Source: Vulcanimicrobiota bacterium
Lineage (GTDB): Bacteria; Vulcanimicrobiota; Vulcanimicrobiia; Vulcanimicrobiales; Vulcanimicrobiaceae
Length of the DNA: 6,696 bases
Direction: 5' to 3'
NCBI GenBank assembly: GCA_030038335.1
Contig: JASHPC010000282.1
Location: 1 to 6,696, forward strand
Position 1 is the stretch's first letter, and every line of letters starts with the position of its first letter. Shown piece after piece: positions 1 through 6,324 of the stretch. The notes under the pieces are model-generated. The model searched no databases. It was not told the DNA's origin and saw only the letters and a list, made by a program, of their open reading frames with translations. The position numbers and the translations under genes are program-made.

Positions 1-91
1 TCCTCGATCGTTTGCGATCACGAGATACGAATAGATGAGCGGCGCGCACCTTCGAGGGGAAAGCGCGCATACCTCGAATCGGCGGTCACTT

Positions 92-886
92 ATGGAAACG
101 ACGGAACGCGCCGACATCGGCGTCTTTGGAGGCTCCGGCTTCTACTCGCTGATGGAAGGCGCGCGCGAAGCCTGGATCGAGACGCCCTACGGAGCGCCGA
201 GCGACCGCGTCGCGATCGGCGAGATCGCCGGAAAGCGCGTCGCGTTTCTTCCGCGCCACGGAAAAGACCACCGCTACCCGCCGCACGTCATCAACTATCG
301 CGCGAATCTCTATGCGATGAAAATGCTGGGCGTGCGTCACATCATCGGGCCCACCGCCTGTGGCTCACTCGCGCGCGACGTAAAGCCAGGCTCGATGGTC
401 GTCGCGGACCAACTCGTCGACCGCACCACCGGCAGGACGGACACGTTCTTCGACGGACCTGTCACGACGCACGTCAGCTTCGCCGATCCATACTGCCCAA
501 CGCTCAGGCCCATCGCCGTCGACGCGCTGCGCTCGCTCAACATCGACACGCACGAGCGTGGAACGATCGTCGTTTGCCAAGGACCGCGTTTCTCGACGCG
601 CTCCGAATCGAAGTGGTATCAGAGCCAAGGCTGGGAAGTCATCAACATGACGCAATACCCGGAGGCGTATCTCGCGCGCGAGCTTGGCATCTGTTACGTC
701 AATATCTCGCTTATCACGGATTACGACGTCGGGCTCGAAGGCATGCCGCCGGTCTCACATCACGAAGTGATGGAGGTGTTCAAGCGAAACAACGAACGCA
801 CGAAGACCGCGATCGGCCGCATCGTCGAGAATATTCCGGTTGCGGCTGACTGCTCGTGCCGTCATTCGCTCGAAGGCGCGCGTTGA
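92..886 (+). CDS. mtnP: S-methyl-5'-thioadenosine phosphorylase (MTAP)
   Basis: Cytosolic purine nucleoside phosphorylase that splits methylthioadenosine (MTA), the by-product of spermidine synthesis, with phosphate into adenine and methylthioribose-1-phosphate (methionine salvage). The 264-residue protein has the usual family length. Visible motifs are GGSGFY (13-18, phosphate loop), PRHG (54-57), TACGSL (88-93), DRTTGRTDTFFDG (110-122), GPRFSTRSES (164-173), VINMTQYPEA (183-192) and TDYD (209-212). The two Asp of TDYD (210, 212) are the adenine-contacting pair, which favours MTA over 6-oxopurine nucleosides. The tail has a CxC pair (C254, C256), a motif linked to redox stability in Sulfolobus MTAP II. 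The start at 92 is chosen because family homology begins a few residues later and GGCGG (81-85) lies 6 bases upstream. An in-frame ATG at 35 would add 19 unconserved residues, but it overlaps a TGA (ATGA), so it could be used if an upstream gene ends there. Function is secure; the start is moderately sure. Confidence 0.93.
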   Translation: METTERADIGVFGGSGFYSLMEGAREAWIETPYGAPSDRVAIGEIAGKRVAFLPRHGKDHRYPPHVINYRANLYAMKMLGVRHIIGPTACGSLARDVKPGSMVVADQLVDRTTGRTDTFFDGPVTTHVSFADPYCPTLRPIAVDALRSLNIDTHERGTIVVCQGPRFSTRSESKWYQSQGWEVINMTQYPEAYLARELGICYVNISLITDYDVGLEGMPPVSHHEVMEVFKRNNERTKTAIGRIVENIPVAADCSCRHSLEGAR

Positions 887-1584
887 GGGGCTTCCCCGAC
901 TTCTCGATCTACGTCCGCGCGATTGCGTTTTTGGCGCGCAAGCCCTCGGTATTCGTCGCACCGTTGCTCGGCGCGGCAGTCGCCCTCGTCCTCTCGCAGA
1001 TCGACGTGTACGTTACCTCGCCCATGGGCGGCCTCTGGAGCGGCTTGTTCACGTTCATCGCGGACGTATTCTACAGCTACGCCTTCGGCGTCGCAATCGT
1101 TCAAGCCGATGCATTGGAGCGCGGGCTGCGCGGAACGTTCGACTCCGCGTGGGAGGACGCACGCCGCAAGGGCGGCGGCATTATCGTTGCGGCGATCGGG
1201 TTTTGGTTCATTATCTCGATCGCGCAGTACGTCGGCGCTATCGTCGGGCTCGAAGGACAACTCATCTTACAGTTAGTCGCCGCGTTCTTCTTGATCTATA
1301 CGATCCCGGCGGCCGCGATCGGCGGACTGCCGGGATCTCTGGCGCTCGGCGGCTCCCTTCGCGCGGTGCGCGAAGGGATTCCGGCAGCAGCGCTCCTTAC
1401 GATAGCGTTCATCATTCTCTTCATGATGCTGCCGCCGTATCTCGTCTATCTTATTGCGGACCGCGTCGCACTCACCCCGACGATCTCGTCGCTACTGCAA
1501 GCCTTCTTCGAAGCGATCGCGCTCGGATATCTCGCCTTTCCGTTTGCCAAGCACTACGCAGACGTCGCGTACCGCGCCCGCTGA
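883..1584 (+). CDS. Six-helix integral membrane protein of unknown function
   Basis: I do not recognise a defined family. The 233-residue product is strongly hydrophobic, with about six predicted membrane helices near residues 22-40, 51-73, 99-120, 126-149, 167-191 and 200-222. The basic/polar loop between helices 2 and 3 (about 75-97, RGTFDSAWEDARRKGG) and the GLPGSLALGGSLRAVREGIP segment (148-167) recall polytopic families such as YciC/DUF975, where a repeated amphipathic helix precedes a membrane pair; this resemblance is only architectural. The C-terminus (AKHYADVAYRAR) is short and basic. The preferred start is TTG at 883, whose TTGA overlaps the mtnP stop, with GAAGG (872-876) 6 bases upstream as ribosome binding site. 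An in-frame GTG at 856 would add nine residues inside mtnP. The tight overlap implies translational coupling to mtnP, but no functional link can be read from the sequence. A transporter role is possible but unsupported. Confidence 0.78.
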   Translation: MRGFPDFSIYVRAIAFLARKPSVFVAPLLGAAVALVLSQIDVYVTSPMGGLWSGLFTFIADVFYSYAFGVAIVQADALERGLRGTFDSAWEDARRKGGGIIVAAIGFWFIISIAQYVGAIVGLEGQLILQLVAAFFLIYTIPAAAIGGLPGSLALGGSLRAVREGIPAAALLTIAFIILFMMLPPYLVYLIADRVALTPTISSLLQAFFEAIALGYLAFPFAKHYADVAYRAR

Positions 1585-2589
1585 CTAACCGCGCGCTGCC
1601 GCGCCTGAAAGCGCCATGCGAACGATCTCGCTGGCCATAGCAGGACTCACGTTGCTTCGCGCGAGGCGTTGCGCATCGTCGAGGCCGCGCAAGACGCCGG
1701 CTACTGCTTCAGGCCGTAACGCCGGCAACGCGCGCAGCGGTTTCGCATAATCCGCGAAGAGCGGATCGCGCTTCACCGCAAGCGCGATCCAGTCGCGAAC
1801 GAGACCTTTCACGACCTCGAGTCCGGCGTCGAGCGTATCCCGAGTTGCCCAGCTCTCCTCGGGGTTTGCACCGGCGACGACGTCGAAAAACCAGCGCGCC
1901 GCGACGGCACGCACCGAGGCGTCCTCTCCTTCGAGCACCGCTATCGCGTGTGTCGCGCTTCCTTGGCTCAGGCGCGCGCCCGCCTTCGCCCGCTCGTCGT
2001 CGTAGCCTTTGCGCCGTAAGATCTCCTCGACCTTCGCGCGTGAAAGCATGGGGAAGCGCACTTCCAACGCACGCGAGCGAATCGTGGCGAGGAGACGGCC
2101 TGGAGACGACGTCGTGATGAGCAGCACGACGCCGCGAGGCGGCTCTTCGAAGAACTTAAGCAGCGCATTTGCCGCGTGATGCGTAGCAAAATCTAAATCG
2201 CCGAGCAGAAGCACCCGCATTCCACCGACGTACGACTCCATCGAGAGCTGCCGCACGACGTCGCGCGCGGTCAGCCCTTCGTCTCCGAATCGCGCCGCCA
2301 CGTCGCGCTCGCCGATCTTCAACGTGCCGTCGTGCTCGAGAAAATCGGGATGGAACGCCGAGGCGGCGAAGAGCACGCACGAGCGGCACGTCCCGTCGTA
2401 TCCGAGAACGCCGCGCTTGGGCGCGGAGCAGAGCAGCGACTGCGCCAGACGGCGCGCGAACGTTTTCTTGCCGACGCCGCTGGCGCCGCTGAACACATAC
2501 GCATGCGCGATCGTTTCGGGCGTGAGCAGGCCGAAATAGGCTCGCGGGCCCTCTGCGCCGACGACGTCGAAGACCAAGCCGTCGTTCAC
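1585..2589 (-). CDS. holB: DNA polymerase III clamp loader delta' subunit
   Basis: Subunit of the clamp loader that opens the sliding clamp and places it on primed DNA at the replication fork. The 334-residue length is typical of delta'. The AAA+-like fold shows a degenerate P-loop GASGVGKKT (35-43, Lys at the usual Ser/Thr), HPD (80-82), a zinc-module region (C54, C68, C71) and the signature AANALLKFFEEPP (139-151), followed by LLITTSSPGRLLATIRSRA (156-174). Delta' is known not to hydrolyse ATP in E. coli, in line with the imperfect P-loop. Two key positions deviate: the second zinc Cys is Asp (D65 in YDGTCRSC), and the conserved SRC motif reads SRA. The start is GTG at 2589, whose GTGA overlaps the tmk stop. 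Upstream in-frame ATG codons lie inside tmk and would add up to 89 unconserved residues. DnaX (tau/gamma) is unlikely because of the length and the missing Walker residues. Confidence 0.88.
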   Translation of the reverse strand: MNDGLVFDVVGAEGPRAYFGLLTPETIAHAYVFSGASGVGKKTFARRLAQSLLCSAPKRGVLGYDGTCRSCVLFAASAFHPDFLEHDGTLKIGERDVAARFGDEGLTARDVVRQLSMESYVGGMRVLLLGDLDFATHHAANALLKFFEEPPRGVVLLITTSSPGRLLATIRSRALEVRFPMLSRAKVEEILRRKGYDDERAKAGARLSQGSATHAIAVLEGEDASVRAVAARWFFDVVAGANPEESWATRDTLDAGLEVVKGLVRDWIALAVKRDPLFADYAKPLRALPALRPEAVAGVLRGLDDAQRLARSNVSPAMASEIVRMALSGAAARG

Positions 2590-3200
2590 GCGTGAACGTT
2601 TACGCGCGGGCGAACGATCTCCCAAGCGGATTCCAGAAGCGCGTCCGGTGCCTGCGTCGCGTCGAGGACGTGCCATCGCCTCCCCGATTTCGCCATTTCC
2701 AGGTAACCGTGCCGAACGCGTTCGAAAAACTCCGCGTCTTCGCGTTCGAAACGATCCGCTGCGGATCGGTCCGCCCGGCGCGCTCTCGAGTCTTCGAACG
2801 AAAGGTCGAGCAAGAGCGTCACGTTCGGCTCGAGACCCGTCGTCGCTGCCAAGCAAAGGAGTCGCAGCATCGGAATGTCGAGCCCGCGCCCATATCCTTG
2901 ATACGCGATCGACGAATCGGCGTATCGGTCGCTGAGCACGACACGTCCTGCGGCGAGAGCGGGCTGGATTCTCTGCGCTACGAGTTGCGCGCGTGAGGCG
3001 TTCATCAAGAATGCCTCCACCAGCGGCGTCATCTCATGATCGCTGCCGAGTAGTAACTCACGAACCGCGTCACCGGTACGCGTTCCCCCGGGCTCTCGCG
3101 TGACGAGCGGTGCGAGGCCGATGCTCTCGAGCCGCGCGGCGAGCCCTTGGAGCAGCGTGCTCTTGCCGCTGCCTTCGATACCTTCGAGCGTGACGAACAT
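2586..3200 (-). CDS. tmk: Thymidylate kinase (dTMP kinase)
   Basis: Cytosolic kinase converting dTMP + ATP to dTDP, an essential step to dTTP for replication. The 204 residues match the family. Visible are the P-loop GIEGSGKST (7-15), REPGGT (35-40) of the dTMP site, the DRY motif in SDRYADSSIAYQG (90-102), and an arginine-rich LID RARRADRSAADRFE (139-152). The P-loop lacks the catalytic Arg of yeast-type enzymes, while the LID carries several Arg, so it is of the E. coli type (type II). The ATG start at 3200 follows the stop of the R3H ATPase gene by 10 bases; GAGGGGCG in that gap and the stop codon is the ribosome binding site. Its TGA overlaps the GTG of holB, so the two are probably translated in coupled fashion. 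The tmk-holB pair is conserved in many bacteria. Confidence 0.95.
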   Translation of the reverse strand: MFVTLEGIEGSGKSTLLQGLAARLESIGLAPLVTREPGGTRTGDAVRELLLGSDHEMTPLVEAFLMNASRAQLVAQRIQPALAAGRVVLSDRYADSSIAYQGYGRGLDIPMLRLLCLAATTGLEPNVTLLLDLSFEDSRARRADRSAADRFEREDAEFFERVRHGYLEMAKSGRRWHVLDATQAPDALLESAWEIVRPRVNVHA

Positions 3201-3210
3201 CGGGCGCCCC

Positions 3211-4740
3211 TCAGACGGTCTTGAAGATACGCACGCGGCGATTCGGCTCGAGTCCGGTGCTGCGAGACTGCAAGCGATACTTCTCGGCGAGCTGATGCTG
3301 CATGCGCCGGACGTACGACGTCTGCGGCGAGAGCTCGACGGCCTGGCTCGTCAGCAGCACCTGATAGATCGCCTCCTCGGCCTCACGCAAACCCAGTTCT
3401 TCCCGATCGATGGAGCCGAGATTGAAGACGTCGCGCAGGGCCGTTTGAATCTGCGTCGTCGTATTTGTCTTGATCGAGTAGATGGGCACGTTGTCCGATG
3501 CAATCTGCTTGAGCTTGGGTTGCTGCTTGCGTTCGAGGCTTTTGAGCGTGACGACGACGTCCGCTTCGTCCCACGTTCGCGCGATCGCGGCGTTGACGCG
3601 AAGGTTGTGGATCGCTCGTTCGATCTTGCTGCGCGAGACGCCGTAAGGAAAGATCGAAAGCGCTCGTTCCGGCTCACCGCTCGCTGGCGGCTCGAAGTCG
3701 GAGATCGCCGGCATCGATTCGGTGTCGGCCTCCTGAACGACGGTCACCTCGCCGGTTGGCTCGCGGCGTCGAATCTCGGGCTGCGGTTGATAGCCGCGAA
3801 GCAGCGCGTCGACGACCTCTCCGACGTTCTTGTGAATCGCGAGCCGGTCGCGCTCCCGAATCTCGACGACGACGTCGAACGTCGGCGGCGCTTTGCGCTC
3901 GAGCACCGTCTTGCGCGTTCCGCGTCGCCGCGCTTCTTCGTCGGAGAGCGTAACCGCGCTGATGCCGCCGACGAGGTCGGTGAGCGTCGGATTCATCAGA
4001 AGGTTTTCGAGCGTCTGCCCGTGCGCGGTTCCGATCAGCGTGACGCCACGCTCGGCGATCGTCCGCGCGGCCTCGGCTTCCGCGGACGTTCCGATCTCGT
4101 CGATGACGACGACCTCCGGCATGTGGTTTTCGACGGCTTGGATCATGACCGCGTGCTGCAGTGCAGGGTCGGGAACCTGCATGCGGCGGGCGAGGCCGAT
4201 CCCCGGATGAGGCACGTCGCCGTCTCCCGCGATTTCGTTCGACGTGTCGACGATGACGACGCGCTTGCGCTCCTCGGACAGCACGCGCGCGCACTCGCGC
4301 AGCATCGTCGTCTTGCCTACGCCTGGACGTCCCAACAGACACACTGAAGCGCCGCTGTGCAGCACGTCGAGCAGAATGTCGATCGTTCCGTACACGGCGC
4401 GACCGACGCGGCAGGTCAACCCGACGATCTTACCGCTTCGGTTTCGAATGGCGCTGATGCGATGGAGCGTCTGCTCGATGCCGGCGCGATTGTCGCCACC
4501 GAAGGACGATACGCGCGAGCAAACGTGCGCGATATCTTCGTTCGTTACCGCAGCATCGCCGAGATACGTGAAGTCGTGCTCGAAACGCGCCTCGGGCGGA
4601 CGCCCGAGATCGAGAACGACCTCGATGATCGCCTCGACGTTAGGGAGTCGGACGAGCGCCTGTCGGATCGGGAGAGGGAAGATGTCGAGGAGTTGGGAGA
4701 GCTCCCAGCTGGGAGAAATGTGTTCGGCCTTGACAGCCAT
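3211..4740 (-). CDS. R3H-domain P-loop ATPase (Ycf45/SpoIIIAA-like)
   Basis: A 509-residue ATPase with a C-terminal single-stranded nucleic-acid-binding domain. An N-terminal region (about 10-55, ending LDLGRPPEARF) precedes a RecA/SpoIIIAA-like ATPase core: Walker A GRPGVGKTT (137-145), VDTSNEI (164-170), Walker B VVVIDEIG (210-217) and GTAHG (237-241). A linker domain (about 361-445, starting with FPYGVSRSKIERAI) leads to the R3H domain (about 475-506), with the diagnostic R478-x3-H482 and SRSTGLEPNRRVRIF. This order matches the Ycf45 proteins of cyanobacteria and plastids. In Bacillus the core relative SpoIIIAA powers a sporulation export complex but lacks R3H. The start at 4740 lies 24 bases after the decarboxylase stop; I see no good Shine-Dalgarno, so it may rely on coupling. 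Being in one operon with tmk and holB suggests a DNA or RNA role, but no function is established from sequence. Domain assignment is firm; the biological role is unknown. Confidence 0.88.
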   Translation of the reverse strand: MAVKAEHISPSWELSQLLDIFPLPIRQALVRLPNVEAIIEVVLDLGRPPEARFEHDFTYLGDAAVTNEDIAHVCSRVSSFGGDNRAGIEQTLHRISAIRNRSGKIVGLTCRVGRAVYGTIDILLDVLHSGASVCLLGRPGVGKTTMLRECARVLSEERKRVVIVDTSNEIAGDGDVPHPGIGLARRMQVPDPALQHAVMIQAVENHMPEVVVIDEIGTSAEAEAARTIAERGVTLIGTAHGQTLENLLMNPTLTDLVGGISAVTLSDEEARRRGTRKTVLERKAPPTFDVVVEIRERDRLAIHKNVGEVVDALLRGYQPQPEIRRREPTGEVTVVQEADTESMPAISDFEPPASGEPERALSIFPYGVSRSKIERAIHNLRVNAAIARTWDEADVVVTLKSLERKQQPKLKQIASDNVPIYSIKTNTTTQIQTALRDVFNLGSIDREELGLREAEEAIYQVLLTSQAVELSPQTSYVRRMQHQLAEKYRLQSRSTGLEPNRRVRIFKTV

Positions 4741-4764
4741 GGCAACGCTTTCGCCGCGCGAGCC

Positions 4765-6249
4765 CTATTCCCTCACGACGCGAACCACGCGCAGCTCGTC
4801 GTCGTAGGGGCCTTGAATCCGCACGCCGGCTTTGAGCTCCAAGTGCAAGTACTTGATGATCTGCTCGGTGATCTCTTCGCCCGGTGCTACGACGGGAATG
4901 CCGGGCGGATACGGCGCGATCGTCTCGGCACAGATGCGTCCTTTGCTCTTACGAAAAGGCACGAACTCGGTATCGGCGAGAAATGCTTCGCGCGGAAGCA
5001 TGCGCATCGGCGGCGTTTTGGGCAGACGAAAACTACCGCGATTGAGACGCTGCTCGAGAATGCCGGAGGGTGCGAACATGTCGACGGGACGCTCGTCCTT
5101 CGATATCTCTTCGAGCGCGTCGACGAAGCGCTCCGATGCCTGTGGAGTCGTTCCAATCGTAAAGAGTGCGACGACGTTGAAAAGATCTGCGAGCTCTACC
5201 TGAATGTTGTATCGGCGCCGCAGCAGCTCGGAGACTTCGTATCCCGTGTAACCGAGCCCGCGAACCGTGACGACGAGCTTCGTGGGATCGACGTCGAAGA
5301 CCCCCGGCCTGCCTTTCAACTCCTCGCCGAACGAGTAGAGTCCCTCGATCCGGTTGATGCGTTCGCGCGCGCGGCGTGCAAGCGCGAGCGTCTCGCTCAG
5401 CATCCTTTCGCCCTCGGTCGCCATCTGCTTGCGCGCCACGTCGAGCGATGCGACCATCGGCAGATTCGGCGATGTCGACAGAAACATCTTGATTACCGTT
5501 TGAAGACGATCGATGCGAACGCGATCGCCTTTCTGGTGAAGCATCGCGCACTGCGAGAACGCCGAGAGCATCTTATGGGTTGAGTTGATGACGAGGTCGG
5601 CGCCGGCCGCGGTCGCCGAGAGCGGCAGCTCCGGATGAAAGTGAAAATGCGGGCCCCATGCCTCGTCGACGAGCACGAGCTTCCCCGCGTCGTGCGCGAT
5701 GCGGACGATCTCAGCAATATCTGCCGCAACGCCGTAGTATGTCGGCGTGACCACGTAGACGGCGACGAGATCCGGGTGCTCCTCTATGGTGCGCGCGACC
5801 GTCGCCGGCGTTACGCAGTGATCCATGTGCAGCTCTTCGTCGACTTCCGGCTGCATGTAGATCGGGTGCGCCCCGCTCATGACGAGACCGCCGAGCATCG
5901 ACTTGTGCGAGTTTCGTGGCACGGCAATCTTGTCGCCAGGATTGACGGCCGTCATCATCATGCATTGATTGCCGCTCGTCGAGCCATTGATGAGAAAGAA
6001 GGTGCGATCCGCGCCGTAGGCAAGCGCTGCCAGCTCCTGCGCTTCGCGAACGGCTTCCGTGGGCTGCAAAAGGTCGTCGAGTCCGGGCATCGGCGTAAGA
6101 TCGATAGCGCAGACGTTGTCACCGACGAACTCTCGAAAGGACGCGTCCATGCCGTTGCCCTGCACGTGACCCGGCGTGTGAAATGGCAGCACTCCCGCGT
6201 CGACGTAATCGAGCAGTGCCTGAAAATACGGCGTTTTGGTTTGGTCCAC
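4765..6249 (-). CDS. Orn/Lys/Arg decarboxylase, PLP-dependent (SpeA/YaaO type)
   Basis: Fold-type I PLP enzyme of the Orn/Lys/Arg decarboxylase family. The 494-residue length fits the short Bacillus-type enzymes (SpeA, YaaO) rather than the 700-residue E. coli inducible ones. Visible: substrate-entry motif PFHTPGHVQG (22-31), DLTPMPGLDDL (50-60), PLP-phosphate loop NGSTSGN (88-94), NSHKS (113-117, H115 expected to stack on PLP), DEAWGPHFHFHP (195-206, D195 to the pyridine nitrogen) and STHKMLSAFSQ (223-233, with K226 as the PLP Schiff-base lysine). The C-terminal small domain contains YPPGIP. The product should be agmatine, cadaverine or putrescine; sequence alone cannot choose, although Bacillus SpeA-like enzymes favour arginine. 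The start is GTG at 6249, with GCGGAG 9 bases upstream; an in-frame ATG at 6435 would add 62 residues without family resemblance. It probably heads the operon with the R3H ATPase, tmk and holB, and its leader is strongly self-complementary. Confidence 0.9.
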   Translation of the reverse strand: MDQTKTPYFQALLDYVDAGVLPFHTPGHVQGNGMDASFREFVGDNVCAIDLTPMPGLDDLLQPTEAVREAQELAALAYGADRTFFLINGSTSGNQCMMMTAVNPGDKIAVPRNSHKSMLGGLVMSGAHPIYMQPEVDEELHMDHCVTPATVARTIEEHPDLVAVYVVTPTYYGVAADIAEIVRIAHDAGKLVLVDEAWGPHFHFHPELPLSATAAGADLVINSTHKMLSAFSQCAMLHQKGDRVRIDRLQTVIKMFLSTSPNLPMVASLDVARKQMATEGERMLSETLALARRARERINRIEGLYSFGEELKGRPGVFDVDPTKLVVTVRGLGYTGYEVSELLRRRYNIQVELADLFNVVALFTIGTTPQASERFVDALEEISKDERPVDMFAPSGILEQRLNRGSFRLPKTPPMRMLPREAFLADTEFVPFRKSKGRICAETIAPYPPGIPVVAPGEEITEQIIKYLHLELKAGVRIQGPYDDELRVVRVVRE

Positions 6250-6258
6250 GGCGTGGTA

Positions 6259-6264
6259 CTCCGC
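6259..6264 (-). promoter_or_regulatory. Ribosome binding site deciding the decarboxylase start
   Basis: On the minus strand GCGGAG lies 9 bases before the GTG at 6249. It is the best Shine-Dalgarno match in this stretch and supports the GTG over the far upstream ATG at 6435. The G at 6262 and the two bases before it also take part in a 7-bp complementarity with 6311-6317. Confidence 0.6.
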
Positions 6265-6324
6265 TAACGAAAGAGAGGGACGAGAGCGCCGAATCGGCGC
6301 AGCGAACGCTGTTAGCGTCCCTTT
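6262..6324 (-). promoter_or_regulatory. Self-complementary leader of the decarboxylase operon
   Basis: Read as minus-strand RNA, this segment can form AGGGACG (6322-6316) with CGTCCCT (6282-6276), enclosing a strong hairpin GCGCCG-ATT-CGGCGC (6300-6286) and a short AGC/GCT arm (6310-6301), that is, a three-way-junction shape. Alternatively CGCTAAC (6317-6311) pairs perfectly with GTTAGCG (6268-6262), which runs into the ribosome binding site. The two long-range stems share bases 6316-6317 and cross, so they exclude each other. As DNA, 6286-6300 is a perfect 7-1-7 palindrome and could equally be a protein operator. The complementarities are seen directly; a regulatory role is inferred, and some such matches are expected by chance in GC-rich DNA. 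I cannot match it to a known riboswitch class. Confidence 0.35.

Noticed and set aside
6..19. Small inverted repeat GATCG-TTTG-CGATC at the left edge, as terminator or operator
   Set aside because: Five-base arms, no following T-run, and the window edge cuts off the context.
1..34. The tail of an upstream gene ending at TAG 32-34 or TGA 36-38
   Set aside because: Only about ten codons are visible and none shows recognisable similarity, so a gene cannot be supported.
840..1640. A 266-codon plus-strand frame overlapping the membrane-protein gene
   Set aside because: Extremely Arg-rich translation, typical of a shifted reading of the real gene; the overlapping hydrophobic frame is clearly the coding one.
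2590..2856. An N-terminal extension of delta' of up to 89 residues, starting at ATG 2856
   Set aside because: It lies wholly inside tmk, is Arg-rich and without delta' similarity; the GTG overlapping the tmk stop gives the normal family length.
3100..4347. A 415-codon open frame on the plus strand opposite the R3H ATPase gene
   Set aside because: It is antisense to a well-supported gene, its translation is rich in Arg/Asp/Leu without family motifs, and such long mirror frames are common in GC-rich coding DNA.
4357..5583. A 408-codon open frame on the plus strand opposite the ATPase start and the decarboxylase
   Set aside because: It is low-complexity, charged and without recognisable motifs, lying across two real genes on the other strand; a codon-bias shadow.
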